From Polycladidibacter stylochi (lineage in GTDB: Bacteria > Pseudomonadota > Alphaproteobacteria > Rhizobiales > Stappiaceae): DNA of 64,000 nt. The notes below the pieces were generated by a model. The model saw only the letters and a program-made list of their open reading frames with translations, made no database searches and had not been told where the DNA came from. The first letter of the stretch is position 1, and the number at the start of each line of letters is the position of its first letter. Below are positions 35,998-46,010 of the stretch, one piece after another. Location: the NCBI RefSeq assembly GCF_001562055.1, contig NZ_LLWE01000014.1, positions 124,001 to 188,000 of the forward strand. Reading direction: 5' to 3'. A program made the translations under genes and the position numbers.

Positions 35998-37227
35998 ATG
36001 GATAATATGGACATTCATAGAAAGTCGCTTAGCCGCCTGTTATTCGGGCAAGTACCTGCAGATTTTGCGGACTGGGTGGATTTTGTTGCCATCACCAGTT
36101 TGCTGGCGTTTCATTGGCAGGTTGAGCTGGAGGTCTATGCTCTGTTAAGTTTGGCGCTTGGTCTGCCCTACTTAGTGGTGGGGCCAATGTTGGCGAAATA
36201 TATCGACAAAGGGTCGGTCGGTAATGCGTTAATTTTCAGTAGCTTGGGACGCTAAGTTGCCACCTTGATGGCGGCATTTGCCGGCTCGGTAAATATGTTG
36301 CTGTTGGTGGTGTTTTTGCGCAGCTGCGCCGATTCACTGTTTGCTCCAGCCAAACAAACCGCCATTCAACGGCTTTGCGAAAAAGAGCAGTTACCGAAAT
36401 ATAACGGCTACAGTCATGCCATCAACCAGAGCTCTAAGGTGCTCGGGCCCGCCATTGGCGGGGCGCTGATGTTGGTGTTACCTATCCCGGGCATATTTAT
36501 GGTCAATGCGCTGATATCGCTGATCTCAATTGTGTTTTTTGTAGGCTTGGTTATTCCCAACGCCCAAGAAGACCCAACGGATAAACCCGAGGTTGAACAG
36601 AATAGTCGGCTACAAGCTGTGCTTGCATTTTTGCGAACAAACCCGGTGGTTTTGGCCAGTCTCGCATTGATGATGTTCAGTTATCTTATCCTATTCATGT
36701 ATGACCGCTTTATTCCTTTTATCATCGATGATTTTGGCTTTTCTTCGAGTTTCTATAGTATTGTGGTGAGCTTTGTTGGGGTTGGCGGCGTTATCGGCGC
36801 TTTACTGGCACCGAAGATGATACGGCTACTCGCCTTCTGGCCGCAAATTGCGCTCGGTTTTAGTATAAATGCGCTCTATCTCGCGCTTATCGGCTATTGG
36901 CTTAGGGCGGGTATGACACCACAAAGTGCCGCGCTACTCCTTGTATTTATGGTGGCTGGTTTCAGCTCTGCCTTAGTGATGGTGGTGCTTCGTTGCCTGT
37001 TACAAGAAAACACCGCACCCAAACAAATGGGGCAAGTATTTTCATATGCAGAAGCGGTCAGCACATTGGCGATGCTTGGGGGGCCATTCCTTGGCACCTA
37101 TCTGAGCAGCTCTCTTGGCTATGACGGTCTTTTCACGGTTTGTATGAGTGCTTTCTTGTGCCTAGCACTGTTGGTAATGACAACAAGAATCTTTATTTCA
37201 CTGCGTAATAGTAAACAGCTGGGCTAA
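35998..37227 (+). pseudogene. MFS permease interrupted by one in-frame TAA
   Basis: Two stretches in the same frame (35998-36255 and from 36256 to 37227) together make one 12-helix MFS protein of about 409 codons, cut only by TAA at 36253-36255. The junction reads SSLGR, stop, VATLMAAFAG, in the middle of the second or third helix. Parts on both sides fit the drug/enterobactin-exporter-like MFS pattern (RSCADSLFAPAKQTAIQRL, QSSKVLGPAIGGALM). The rest of the frame is undamaged, so the mutation is recent, or a sequencing error. Re-initiation at the TTG at 36265 would give a protein lacking the first two helices and is unlikely to work. Confidence 0.8.
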
Positions 37228-37244
37228 CGCCTACAAAGCCAATC

Positions 37245-37271
37245 GCCCCCGAGCTTTTTAGGCTCAGGGGC
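37245..37271. terminator. Hairpin between convergent MFS pseudogene and nadE
   Basis: GCCCCCGAGC (37245-37254) pairs with GCTCAGGGGC (37262-37271) with one mismatch. An AATTATTATT sequence follows on the plus strand and no T-tract on the minus strand. Placed between convergent stops, it is the likely terminator for both, mainly the plus strand. Confidence 0.55.
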
Positions 37272-37296
37272 AATTATTATTCACGCGCAATTTGGA

Positions 37297-38988
37297 TTAC
37301 GAGTTTTGATGCACAGGTGCGCTCACATGATCGCGAAAGCGGTTTGTGATCGGATATCGGCGGTCGCGACCAAAATTTTTCTCGGTGATTTTAACACCGG
37401 GAGCGGCTTGGCGACGTTTGTACTCGGCAATATATAATAGGTGTTGAACCCGTTTCACGGTTGCCTCATCGTGCCCTTTGGCCACAATATCGCGCAATGT
37501 CATTTCCTTTTCCACCAAACAGGTGAGAATGTCATCGAGGATATCATATTCGGGCAAGCTATCCTGATCGGTCTGGTTCTCGCGTAGCTCGGCTGTTGGC
37601 GCTTTGGTAATGATGTTATTGGGAATAACTTCTCCCGCAGGGCCTTTTAGATCGGCCAGATGATGCTTATTGCGCCAATCGGACATGGCGTAGACCTTGG
37701 TTTTATACAGGTCCTTAATGGGGTTAAAGCCGCCGTTCATATCACCGTAGAGTGTGGCATAGCCCACCGACATCTCCGATTTATTACCCGTCGTGACGAC
37801 CATGGCACCAAACTTGTTGGAGATGGCCATCAAAACAACACCGCGTGAGCGCGACTGTAGATTTTCCTCTGTAATGCCACTTTCGGTACCTGCAAAAATG
37901 GGCGCGAGAACCTCCTGAAAACCTTCAACAGGGTTGGAAATCGGCACTGTATCGTAGCGCACGCCCAGCGCATCCGCACAGGCTTTGGCATCGACAAGAC
38001 TTTCGGTCGAGGTGTAATGGTAAGGTAGCATAACGCAGTGCACACGATCAGCCCCCAGTGCATCAACCGCCATGGCCGCGCATATGGCACTATCAATACC
38101 ACCGGAGAGACCCAGCACCACACCGGGAAATCCGTTTTTATTAACGTAATCGCCGAGCCCCATGACGCAGGCGCGCCAATCGGCCTCCCATACATCAGGC
38201 AGGGCCACTATTTTCGCCGGTTTCATGCGCCAGCTGTCGTCATCCCGGCGTTGCCAGTCCACCACTTCCATTGCTTCTTGCAGCTGAGGCATTTGCAGAA
38301 CCAACGTGCAATCACCATTAAGAGCAAAAGAAGCACCATCAAACACCAGTTCATCCTGCCCGCCCAGCTGATTGGCATAGACAAGCGGCAGGCCAGTTTC
38401 GACAACACGTTGCACCATGATTTGCATGCGCTGATCAAACTTACCGGTATTATATGGCGAACCGTTGGGTACCAGCAGCATTTCGGCACCAGTTTCCTCA
38501 AGGCATTCGCATACGTCGGTTTGCCATGTGTCCTCACAAATGGGCACACCAATACGCACACCGCGAAAATTCATTGGTCCTGGATTGGGACCGGCATCAA
38601 AAACGCGCTTCTCATCAAAAACGCCGTAATTGGGCAAATCAACCTTGAAACGGATATCCTGAAGCTTACCACCGTCCAGCAATGCCACAGCATTGTAGAG
38701 TTTACCCTCTTCATACCACGGTGTGCCTACGAGCATGGCGGGGCCATTATCGGCGGTTTCTGCAGCCAACTCGTTTATTGCTGCCATACAAGCACGTACG
38801 AATGCGCCTTTAAGCACGAGGTCTTCAGGTGGATAGCCGCAGATAAACAGCTCGGTAAACAGAACCAGATCAACGTTTTGGCTGGCAGCGTTTTTGCGGT
38901 ACTGACGCACCAATGTCTTGTTGAACTCAATATCACCCATTTTCGGGTTGGCTTGCACAACAGCAAGGCGAAACTCATTGGCAATCAT
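37297..38988 (-). CDS. nadE: Glutamine-dependent NAD+ synthetase
   Basis: A 563-aa two-domain enzyme that makes NAD+ from deamido-NAD+, ATP and glutamine. Seen: N-terminal nitrilase-type glutaminase with the triad Glu46, Lys115 and Cys151 (FTELFICGYPPEDL, FKVDLPNYGVFDE, VPICEDTW) and C-terminal synthetase with the ATP loop SGGIDS (295-300), KSEMSVGYATLYGD and PTAELRENQTDQDSLP. The fused type is usual for alphaproteobacteria. It begins the stretch of minus-strand housekeeping genes but is 272 bp away from the next gene upstream, so it probably has its own promoter. Confidence 0.97.
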   Translation of the reverse strand: MIANEFRLAVVQANPKMGDIEFNKTLVRQYRKNAASQNVDLVLFTELFICGYPPEDLVLKGAFVRACMAAINELAAETADNGPAMLVGTPWYEEGKLYNAVALLDGGKLQDIRFKVDLPNYGVFDEKRVFDAGPNPGPMNFRGVRIGVPICEDTWQTDVCECLEETGAEMLLVPNGSPYNTGKFDQRMQIMVQRVVETGLPLVYANQLGGQDELVFDGASFALNGDCTLVLQMPQLQEAMEVVDWQRRDDDSWRMKPAKIVALPDVWEADWRACVMGLGDYVNKNGFPGVVLGLSGGIDSAICAAMAVDALGADRVHCVMLPYHYTSTESLVDAKACADALGVRYDTVPISNPVEGFQEVLAPIFAGTESGITEENLQSRSRGVVLMAISNKFGAMVVTTGNKSEMSVGYATLYGDMNGGFNPIKDLYKTKVYAMSDWRNKHHLADLKGPAGEVIPNNIITKAPTAELRENQTDQDSLPEYDILDDILTCLVEKEMTLRDIVAKGHDEATVKRVQHLLYIAEYKRRQAAPGVKITEKNFGRDRRYPITNRFRDHVSAPVHQNS

Positions 38989-39260
38989 TGCGGCACTTTA
39001 TCATTATCTGCGGCAACTAAAGCGTAGCTGTTCGTTACCAAGGGTTTTAAATGTCTTTACAGCACCCTATCCGATTACAGGCTCAATGCTATTCCATTGA
39101 TCATGACCAGAGATAAACATGGCAGTGTAAACAGCGGGGGAACTGCTTTTGTTTCTTTTAGCCTGCCCACTGGGATGCTTGCAATTGCTTGATTTCATAT
39201 TTTTGCACAATTTGAGCATAAGTCGCAGCCGCGCCATACAACCGGGCATTTCAAGCAATA

Positions 39261-39836
39261 TCAATAGATATCGGATCGCTCCGAAATGATCGGATTCACA
39301 AGCCTATCCAGCATTTCTTTTTGATTGCTTCTGATACGACCAGAAGCTTTTGCCTGCTCCAGCTTTTTCAAATGATCCTCTAGGCGCGCTGAAATAGTTG
39401 ATTTTTTTTGCTCATTTAGTTCTGGAAAGAAATTCGGGTGCGTAATCGTTGCCACCATCCGCTCATAGAGCGTTGCCGGAGAAAGGGGCTTGGTCAGAAA
39501 ATGATTTACACCGGCATGAACAGCTTTTACAACAACAGACTGTCTTGCATCTGCACTAATGACAATAACAGGAATTGAAGCCACCTGCTTATCGCTATCA
39601 CCTCTTAGTATTCTTAGGAAGTCAAAGCCGTCAACAGGATGCATTATCCAATCACACAAAATGATATCGGGACGCCTGTCAATTGCAATAGCAATGGCAT
39701 CGGCACCATCTTGCGCCTCATAAATATTGCGCACACCAAAACCGGCCACCATCGTACGCAATAGCGAACGCATATAGTTATTATCTTCGGCAATCAGTAC
39801 TGAAAATGGCCGAAAATCAAAACGCTCAATGGCCAC
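39261..39836 (-). CDS. Single-domain response regulator with C-terminal extension
   Basis: A 191-aa protein. Seen: a CheY-like receiver (about 10-130) with the acidic pair Glu17-Asp18, phospho-acceptor Asp62 (ILCDWIMHPVDG), the Ser of VIVISAD and the Lys of FLTKPLSP. The last 60 residues are helical and charged (EQKKSTISARLEDHLKKLEQ) with no DNA-binding domain, so output is probably by protein contact. No kinase is adjacent. Single receivers with this layout are common in Hyphomicrobiales but poorly studied. Partner unknown. Confidence 0.85.
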   Translation of the reverse strand: MAIERFDFRPFSVLIAEDNNYMRSLLRTMVAGFGVRNIYEAQDGADAIAIAIDRRPDIILCDWIMHPVDGFDFLRILRGDSDKQVASIPVIVISADARQSVVVKAVHAGVNHFLTKPLSPATLYERMVATITHPNFFPELNEQKKSTISARLEDHLKKLEQAKASGRIRSNQKEMLDRLVNPIISERSDIY

Positions 39837-39970
39837 AGTTGCTCACATTCTCTCTCGTTGATGAATTATTCAAATGCATCCTAACACGCATAGTTAAAGA
39901 GTTACTACAGGAGACTGCACACCATTTGAAAATTAATCAATAAAATTCACCCAAAAGAGTTTTGTGCAAC

Positions 39971-39995
39971 AAAAAGGGCTCCCGAATGGAAGCCC
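39971..39995 (-). terminator. Intrinsic terminator of the DAHP synthase gene
   Basis: On the minus strand, GGGCTTCC-ATTC-GGGAGCCC (one G-T pair, 8-bp stem, tetraloop) is followed by TTTTTG. It lies 26 bp beyond the class II aroG stop. Confidence 0.9.
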
Positions 39996-40021
39996 TAATG
40001 TAACTTGATAGGAAGAAAAAA

Positions 40022-41380
40022 TTATTTCTTCCCATCTGTTTCTTTGCGCAGGTTTTCGGCAATTGTGAAAGCCAGTTCAAGCGCTTGGTCCGCATTCAAG
40101 CGTGGATCACAATGGGTATGATAACGGTCACCCAGGTTTTCCGCGGAAATTTCCTTAGCGCCACCCATACACTCGGTTACGTTGCGACCTGTCATTTCCA
40201 CATGCACACCACCTGCGTGAGTGCCTTCGGCTCGGTGGACAGCAAAGAAGCTTTCCACTTCACCCATAATGCGCTCAAACGGACGGGTTTTATAGCCATT
40301 AGCCGTGATTGTATTACCGTGCATAGGATCGCAAGACCAAACGACCTTACGGCCTTCGCGCTCAATCGCCTGGATCATTTTTGGCAAATGCTTTTCAACA
40401 TTCTCGTGACCAAAGCGGGTAATCAACGTGAGACGGCCGGCTTCGTTGTTCGGATTCAAGATATCGATCAACTCTAACAGGCCATCTGGCGTTTGGGATG
40501 GACCACACTTCAAGCCAATCGGGTTTTGAACTCCACGGAAGAATTCAAGATGTGCGTGGTCAGCCTGGCGGGTTCGGTCCCCAATCCACAGCATATGGCC
40601 GGATGTGGCGTACCACTCGCCTGTTGTGGAATCGATACGTGTCAACGCTTGTTCGTAGCCAAGCAGCAAAGCTTCGTGGCTAGTAAAGAAATCGGTGGAG
40701 CGCAACTGAGGTGCGCTTTCCGGATCGATACCACAGGCACGCATGAAAGAGAGCGAGTCTGTTATGCGGTCAGCCATCAGCTGGTAACGGTGGCTTTGCG
40801 GGCTGTCTTTTACAAAGTCGAGCATCCACTGATGAACATGGTCAAGGTTAGCAAAACCACCTTGAGCAAAAGCACGCAGCAAGTTCAACGTTGCTGCAGA
40901 CTGGCGGTAAGCCATCAACTGACGGTGAGGGTCAGGAATACGCGAATCGGCATTGAACTCAATGCCATTGACGATATCACCGCGGTAGCTTGGCAGCTCC
41001 ACATCACCCTTTTTCTCGATGTCGGATGAGCGCGGCTTAGCAAACTGGCCGGCAATACGACCCACCTTAACAACGGGTTGTTGCGAACCGTAGGTGAGCG
41101 CCACAGCCATTTGCAAGAAAGCGCGGAAGAAATCGCGAATATGATCGGCATGATGCTCGGCAAAGCTTTCGGCGCAGTCACCACCTTGCAACAAGAAGCC
41201 ACGGCCTTCTGCCACGTCTGCCAAATGCGATTTTAGCTTGCGTGCTTCACCTGCAAATACCAATGGCGGATAAGTTGCCAGGCGACTCTCGACGTCAGCC
41301 AATGCTTCCTTATCTGGATAAGCCGGTACCTGCACGATAGGTTTTGATCGCCAGGAATCCGGGGTCCAATTCTCCGCCAT
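40022..41380 (-). CDS. aroG: Class II 3-deoxy-D-arabino-heptulosonate 7-phosphate synthase
   Basis: A 452-aa enzyme that joins phosphoenolpyruvate and erythrose 4-phosphate, the first step of the shikimate pathway. Seen: the class II (plant-like) pattern [19 protein letters not shown] at the N-terminus, [11 protein letters not shown] with the metal cysteine, [18 protein letters not shown], the DPMHGNT block and [15 protein letters not shown]. It has no similarity to the enterobacterial class I enzyme. ATG at 41380 has TGGAG eight bases upstream and is preferred over the frame start at 41416. It stands alone with its own terminator. Confidence 0.95.
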   Translation of the reverse strand: MAENWTPDSWRSKPIVQVPAYPDKEALADVESRLATYPPLVFAGEARKLKSHLADVAEGRGFLLQGGDCAESFAEHHADHIRDFFRAFLQMAVALTYGSQQPVVKVGRIAGQFAKPRSSDIEKKGDVELPSYRGDIVNGIEFNADSRIPDPHRQLMAYRQSAATLNLLRAFAQGGFANLDHVHQWMLDFVKDSPQSHRYQLMADRITDSLSFMRACGIDPESAPQLRSTDFFTSHEALLLGYEQALTRIDSTTGEWYATSGHMLWIGDRTRQADHAHLEFFRGVQNPIGLKCGPSQTPDGLLELIDILNPNNEAGRLTLITRFGHENVEKHLPKMIQAIEREGRKVVWSCDPMHGNTITANGYKTRPFERIMGEVESFFAVHRAEGTHAGGVHVEMTGRNVTECMGGAKEISAENLGDRYHTHCDPRLNADQALELAFTIAENLRKETDGKK

Positions 41381-41596
41381 GTTATTAACTCCAATTATCG
41401 AGTGCTTTGAGCACATTTATCCATCAGGATTATTTAGATTTAAATACGGTAATTACGCCGCAAAGGAGCTTATACACGGGCAAACGAGCTGAGGGAAGCA
41501 GCGTTTTTCGTTGTGGGCGCTAGAATTATTGAAGTTTTCTCGGCTTCAACAAAGTTATGCTAATATATTTACCTCAGGACGCAAGTAAACGCGGTT

Positions 41597-42196
41597 TTAA
41601 AGATAAGAAACGTTGTACCTGTTTAAATAATCATCAATTAGTGCAATGAGCTGATCCGAGCATTTTTGGGCACGCACATACTTGGGGGCTTTCCTATCGT
41701 GCAATATGGGCACACTGTCCCAGCCACGTGTGGATTCCATAAAGTGGTCTATCCCCGCCTCACCCCAAAAATCAAAGAAGCCTTGTAGCACGCAATCAAT
41801 ATAACTTTGCAATATCGGATGCTGCGCTGTTCCCCACTGATTAAACATCGGCGTTGCACGATAGATATAGCTTGCGTTTTTAATCAGGTTTTGCGCTTCT
41901 ACCGTCACCTGATTTTCAGGTAATTGCACTCTATCGTAATGGCTCTCTCGCTCATCCAAGCTTTGCAAGTTTTTATAGTCGTCTTGCACGTATAGCCCTT
42001 TAATATTGCTGTTCTTTTCTGGTCGCACTGTTAGGGCGCAAACGCCCGTATTTAACTCGTTATTCCATGTGGCGCATACGCGCCATTCGCGCACCCAGCC
42101 TTTCAATTCACAAGCAAAATAACGCGTTTGAGGCGGTATGGTTCTGGTATTGACCAAAGAGCCGTAACCAAAATAGCCAAAATCCATTATGTTCAT
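41597..42196 (-). CDS. Gamma-glutamylcyclotransferase-like (AIG2 fold) protein
   Basis: A 199-aa protein. Seen: the fold signature FGYGSLVN (about 9-16) and an acidic residue in the LDERES segment (near 80) that may be the catalytic Glu. This family releases 5-oxoproline from gamma-glutamyl compounds, or acts on amines of related form. It sits just downstream of glutathione reductase, but a terminator separates the two, so the link with glutathione turnover is suggestive only. The 40 C-terminal residues are extra to the core fold. The ATG at 42196 or 42187 (Met4) could be the start. Confidence 0.7.
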   Translation of the reverse strand: MNIMDFGYFGYGSLVNTRTIPPQTRYFACELKGWVREWRVCATWNNELNTGVCALTVRPEKNSNIKGLYVQDDYKNLQSLDERESHYDRVQLPENQVTVEAQNLIKNASYIYRATPMFNQWGTAQHPILQSYIDCVLQGFFDFWGEAGIDHFMESTRGWDSVPILHDRKAPKYVRAQKCSDQLIALIDDYLNRYNVSYL

Positions 42197-42230
42197 TCCA
42201 TTATTAATATGGGAGCCATTGCGTGCCTAT

Positions 42231-42261
42231 AAAAAGGGGTTGGCGCAATCTGCACCAACCC
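42231..42261 (-). terminator. Intrinsic terminator of gor
   Basis: On the minus strand GGGTTGGTGC pairs with GCGCCAACCC (one mismatch) across a 5-nt loop and is followed by CTTTTTATAG. It lies 24 bp past the gor stop. Confidence 0.88.
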
Positions 42262-42284
42262 TTGCACATTCGTAGTTCGAGTAT

Positions 42285-43661
42285 CTAGTTGCGGATCGTT
42301 TGTGTTGGTGTGCGCATGGTCACCAGCTCTTCCGCTGCAGTGGGGTGAACAGCAATGGTGCGATCGTAATCTGCCTTAGTTGCTGCCATTGCCATGGTTA
42401 CACCAATGATCTGAATGAGTTCTCCTGATTCTGGCCCCATGATGTGTACACCTAAAATCCGATCCGTATCTGCATCAACAATCATCTTAAGCAGCATTTT
42501 TTCCTCGCGTCCCGACAGAGTACTTTTCATCGGTCGGAAAGACGATTTATAGATATCCAGATTTTTATATTGCGCCTCAGCTTCTTCTTGTGTGAGGCCA
42601 ACTGTGCCAATTTCTGGCTGCGAGAAAATAGCGGTTGGTATCAGGCTATGATCGACTGTCCAAGGCTTTTCACCATAAACGGTATCTGCAAATGCATGTC
42701 CTTCACGAATGGCAACAGGTGTCAGGTTGGCGCGGTTGGTTACATCACCCACTGCATAGATGCTGTCGATGTTGGTCTGCGAATCAGGGCTAACAACAAT
42801 TGCCCCTCCTTTGTCGGTTTCAACACCGACAGTTTCCAGCCCCAGACCAGCCGTATTGGGTCGACGGCCAATAGCATACATGATCTGTTCGGCATTGATG
42901 CCTTTACCAGATTTGGTTGTTACACTTAGTCCGCCCGCCGTTTTTTCAATAGCAGTTATGGTGTCTTGGGTAATGACTTCAATGCCCTTTTGGACCATTT
43001 GCTCATGCAGAGTTTTGCGCAAATCCATATCAAAACCGCGCATTATTTCCTCGCCGCGGTAAATAAGGGTTGTTTTTGCGCCAAGCCCTGCAAAAATGCC
43101 GGCGAACTCCACCGCGATATACCCGCCTCCGACAACGACCACACTTTTAGGAAACTCTTCCAAATGAAAAGCTTCATTCGAAGTAATAACGTGTTCGCCA
43201 CCGGTTAGATCGGCATCCACATTAGGGGTTGCGCCAACTGCAATGAGTATTTTTTTTGCGCTGACGGTTTGTCCTGTGGCTAACAAGCGAACTTGATTAG
43301 GCCCTTCCAGAACCGCACGGCTATCAAACAGCTCTACATTGGTGTTTTCCAAATTACGGCGGTATATACCTTCCAACCGGGCTATTTCGCGATCTTTCGC
43401 TTGTACCAATTTGGCAAAATTAAATGTTGGCTTTTGTGGAACATGCCAACCAAAACCTGTTGCATCTTCCATCTCTTTGCCAAACTTGGAAGCATAAACA
43501 AACAGTTTTTTAGGTACACAGCCACGAATAACGCAAGTACCGCCATATCGATACTCTTCTGCAATTGCGACTTTTGCGCCATATGTGGCAGCAATACGCG
43601 CTGCACGCACACCGCCCGAGCCTGCTCCAATGACAAATAGATCGTAATCATATGTGGTCAT
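42285..43661 (-). CDS. gor: Glutathione reductase
   Basis: A 458-aa NADPH-dependent flavoprotein that keeps glutathione reduced. Seen: FAD loop GAGSGG (12-17), redox pair Cys43-Cys48 in GGTCVIRGCVPKK, NADPH loop GGGYIAVEFAG, and the C-terminal His-Pro-Thr-Ala-Ala-Glu-Glu block that supplies the catalytic His. Length is normal. Lies downstream of rpiA and the DUF2059 gene on the same strand, with a terminator between, and so has its own promoter. Its product supports the thiol systems that the Atm1-like exporter family uses. Confidence 0.96.
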   Translation of the reverse strand: MTTYDYDLFVIGAGSGGVRAARIAATYGAKVAIAEEYRYGGTCVIRGCVPKKLFVYASKFGKEMEDATGFGWHVPQKPTFNFAKLVQAKDREIARLEGIYRRNLENTNVELFDSRAVLEGPNQVRLLATGQTVSAKKILIAVGATPNVDADLTGGEHVITSNEAFHLEEFPKSVVVVGGGYIAVEFAGIFAGLGAKTTLIYRGEEIMRGFDMDLRKTLHEQMVQKGIEVITQDTITAIEKTAGGLSVTTKSGKGINAEQIMYAIGRRPNTAGLGLETVGVETDKGGAIVVSPDSQTNIDSIYAVGDVTNRANLTPVAIREGHAFADTVYGEKPWTVDHSLIPTAIFSQPEIGTVGLTQEEAEAQYKNLDIYKSSFRPMKSTLSGREEKMLLKMIVDADTDRILGVHIMGPESGELIQIIGVTMAMAATKADYDRTIAVHPTAAEELVTMRTPTQTIRN

Positions 43662-43685
43662 GAGTTGACATTGCCTTTTTCTAAT

Positions 43686-43722
43686 AAAAAACCGCTACCC
43701 TTTTATTGGGTAACGGTTTTTA
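43686..43722 (-). terminator. Intrinsic terminator of the rpiA-DUF2059 unit
   Basis: AAAACCG-C-TACCC and GGGTA-A-CGGTTTT form a hairpin with one mismatch, with T-tracts on both sides. It lies about 100 bp past the DUF2059 stop and just upstream of gor. Confidence 0.8.
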
Positions 43723-43821
43723 TAAAACTACCCACACCAAATGTGGTTGAGAAACTGCTTAATATCAAGTTCCAGAATAGCGTGAGCCATATACAATACC
43801 GGAACAGTAAAAGCCCATCAT

Positions 43822-44337
43822 TTACTTATTTGCGACTTCTTTGAGTTTTTTACGAACCTCGGTCACCATATCTGTGCTTAAAGCGTCGCTCCATTGCTTG
43901 GCCGCACCGATGGACAAGGCTGCAATTTGACCGTTTACGATTGCAAGTTTCTTGCCTGCTTCAGTGTTATAAAAGGTCGCGATTTGGTTTAGCTCATCTT
44001 CAGAAAATCTTCTTGCCCAAACCTCGTAGATTACGCGATCGAGCAGTGGGCGGCGCGCCACCATACTCATGGCCACTTCATTGACAATGCGGTCAATATC
44101 ATCGCTCAGAGCCGGGTTAGAACGGATGAACAATGTGCGTGTACGTTCGGCAATATCAGGAAGAATATTATCAAAACCGTCGGTCGTATGCATGGCAATG
44201 ACGACTTTTTTCGCAGCCTCAAGGTGGGAGATCTTAAATGTCTCTTGAGCAGCAAATGCCGAACTTAAGCTCACACTGCCCACAATAAGCGTAGCAGTAA
44301 TCGCAGAAATAATTTTTGATTTGAATGGTGCGAGCAT
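43822..44337 (-). CDS. DUF2059-family exported protein
   Basis: A 171-aa protein. Seen: signal peptide (MLAPFKSKIISAITATLIV..., cut near residue 29) and a helical DUF2059 domain (about 80-150) with the family block YEVWARRFSEDELNQIATFY followed by NTEAGKKLA. ATG at 44337 is chosen because AGGAGAG lies six bases upstream; the frame can extend to 44400, which would put the signal peptide inside the protein. Function unknown. Its place between rpiA and gor is shared with many Hyphomicrobiales (known neighbourhood), 60 bp after rpiA. Confidence 0.88.
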   Translation of the reverse strand: MLAPFKSKIISAITATLIVGSVSLSSAFAAQETFKISHLEAAKKVVIAMHTTDGFDNILPDIAERTRTLFIRSNPALSDDIDRIVNEVAMSMVARRPLLDRVIYEVWARRFSEDELNQIATFYNTEAGKKLAIVNGQIAALSIGAAKQWSDALSTDMVTEVRKKLKEVANK

Positions 44338-44396
44338 AATTAGCTCTCCTGCTAGTTTAATTCTTTGCGTTATCTTTAAAGCATTAGCGCTCAGCT

Positions 44397-45086
44397 TCAA
44401 GCTTCGAGGCGCTTTATTCCATCTTTTGCAGCAATAATGACGGTACTGGCAACATTGACAAACAATCCATGTTCAACAACCCCAGGTATATCATTCATGC
44501 CACTAGCCAGTTTTACTGGGTCATGAATCACATTTAGGTGTGCATCCAATATATAATTGCCATTGTCGGTTATGTAGGGAGTGCTGTTTTTTTGCCTTAA
44601 CACCAACTCACCTGCCACACCTGAGTTGGCAAAGTGGTTCAATAGTGCGCCGCGGGTTGCAGCCAAGCCAAACTTTTGAACCTCTATGGGAAGCGGGAAT
44701 GATCCCAAATGCGGAACCATTTTACTCTCGTCCACAATAACGCTCATTTTTTTAGAGGCCATTGCAACCATCTTCTCACGTAATAAAGCGCCGCCACCAC
44801 CTTTAACCAGTGTGAGCTGCGAATCCACTTCGTCTGCACCATCAATGGTCAAATCCAGTTCGGGAGTTTCGTCTAATGTCGAAAGAGGCACACCTAATTC
44901 TTGACATAATTGCTCACTGGCCGTTGATGTTGGTACGCCAACTATATCCAGGCCATTTGCAACTTTTTCCGCGAGAATTTTAATCATTTCATTGGCCGTA
45001 GAGCCGGTACCAATGCCCAAACGCATACCACTTTGCACATCTTTTAAGGCTTCGGCAGCAGCTTTAGCTTTCAAGTTCTCAGACAT
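44397..45086 (-). CDS. rpiA: Ribose-5-phosphate isomerase A
   Basis: A 229-aa enzyme that interconverts ribose 5-phosphate and ribulose 5-phosphate in the pentose phosphate pathway. Seen: GIGTGSTANEMI (21-32), the catalytic-site block DLTIDGADEVD (80-90), KGGGGALLREK (95-105) with the catalytic Glu, and a C-terminal GMNDIPGVVEHGLF. Length is normal for RpiA. First gene of the rpiA-DUF2059 unit, divergent from gph with a 221-bp shared promoter region. Confidence 0.96.
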   Translation of the reverse strand: MSENLKAKAAAEALKDVQSGMRLGIGTGSTANEMIKILAEKVANGLDIVGVPTSTASEQLCQELGVPLSTLDETPELDLTIDGADEVDSQLTLVKGGGGALLREKMVAMASKKMSVIVDESKMVPHLGSFPLPIEVQKFGLAATRGALLNHFANSGVAGELVLRQKNSTPYITDNGNYILDAHLNVIHDPVKLASGMNDIPGVVEHGLFVNVASTVIIAAKDGIKRLEA

Positions 45087-45307
45087 ATCCCCCCCTAACC
45101 TTGCTCAGCATTTTCAGATATTTAATCAACCGCGTTGGTTTGCTCGTTGCAAGAAAAATATTGTCGTCTCAACGACGTGCTTATCACAGCTCTACCGCCT
45201 CGCCAACTTTCTTTCCCCTGTGCTAATGTTTCGCAGCCTTTACAATTTGACAGATGAGGCGAAATCGATAGTGTGTGCCCGACTTTTAACATTAAACAGG
45301 CGAAAAT

Positions 45308-45982
45308 ATGACTGGACCAGTTCTGGTATTTGACCTTGACGGCACCCTTGTCGAAACAATGGGTGACTTAACTGCCTCGCTCAACCATGCTCTTGAACAT
45401 GCTGGCTTTGAAGCAATTGAAGCTGACAGGGTTAGGAGAATGGTCGGCGCTGGCGTTAAGGTGCTGGTTGAAAGAGGCCTTGAGTATAATAAAGTTCAGC
45501 CTTCGGCTGAAGTAGTTGAACCCATGCTTGAGCGTTTCGTTAAGTACTATGAAGCGCATATTTGCGTTCATTCCCATACATTTGATGGTGCCGTTCAAGC
45601 GCTTGAAGCTTTAAAGGACAAGGGTTGGAAACTGGCAATTTGCACCAACAAACTTGAAGGTTTGGCAAAGCCACTTATTCGCGCTCTTGGTATTGAACAG
45701 TTATTTGATGCTGTTGTGGGTGGGGATACATTTTCCAAAAATAAGCCCGATGCCATGCCGGTATTTGGTGCCATAGATATGGCTGGCGGCACAAAACGCG
45801 GCTCTGTATTCATTGGGGATTCTCGTACGGATATTGAAGCGGCACGTAATGCTGGACTGCCTGTCATTGCTGTGGATTTTGGATATACCGACGTACCAGT
45901 TATTGAATTGAAACCGGATGTGGTGATTTCACACTTTAATGAACTGGAAAATGCTATCGATAGTTTTGCAAACGCAGAATAA
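45308..45982 (+). CDS. gph: Phosphoglycolate phosphatase (HAD family)
   Basis: A 224-aa haloacid-dehalogenase phosphatase that removes phosphate from 2-phosphoglycolate. Seen: motif I DLDGT (9-13, nucleophile Asp9, acid Asp11), motif II Thr in AICTNK, motif III Lys in KNKPDAMP and motif IV GDSRTDIEAARNAG. The helical cap lies between motifs I and II. AGG nine bases before the ATG supports the start. Other sugar-phosphate phosphatases share these motifs, but its place beside rpiA and its length fit Gph. A strong terminator follows. Confidence 0.92.
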   Translation: MTGPVLVFDLDGTLVETMGDLTASLNHALEHAGFEAIEADRVRRMVGAGVKVLVERGLEYNKVQPSAEVVEPMLERFVKYYEAHICVHSHTFDGAVQALEALKDKGWKLAICTNKLEGLAKPLIRALGIEQLFDAVVGGDTFSKNKPDAMPVFGAIDMAGGTKRGSVFIGDSRTDIEAARNAGLPVIAVDFGYTDVPVIELKPDVVISHFNELENAIDSFANAE

Positions 45983-46010
45983 GTTTCCAATTACAGTTTC
46001 TGTTGAATAT

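Noticed and set aside
36265-37227. The second part of the broken MFS as a separate gene
   Set aside because: It is in the same frame as the first part, starts only at a TTG without a ribosome-binding site and would lack the first helices; a nonsense mutation explains it better.
38038-39027. A 329-codon plus-strand open frame
   Set aside because: It is exactly antisense to nadE, which has full catalytic motifs; the translation has no recognisable domain and no ribosome-binding site. It reflects codon bias of nadE.
42231-42261. Inverted repeat after gor considered as a regulator site
   Set aside because: Stem and U-tract on the minus strand identify it as an ordinary intrinsic terminator.
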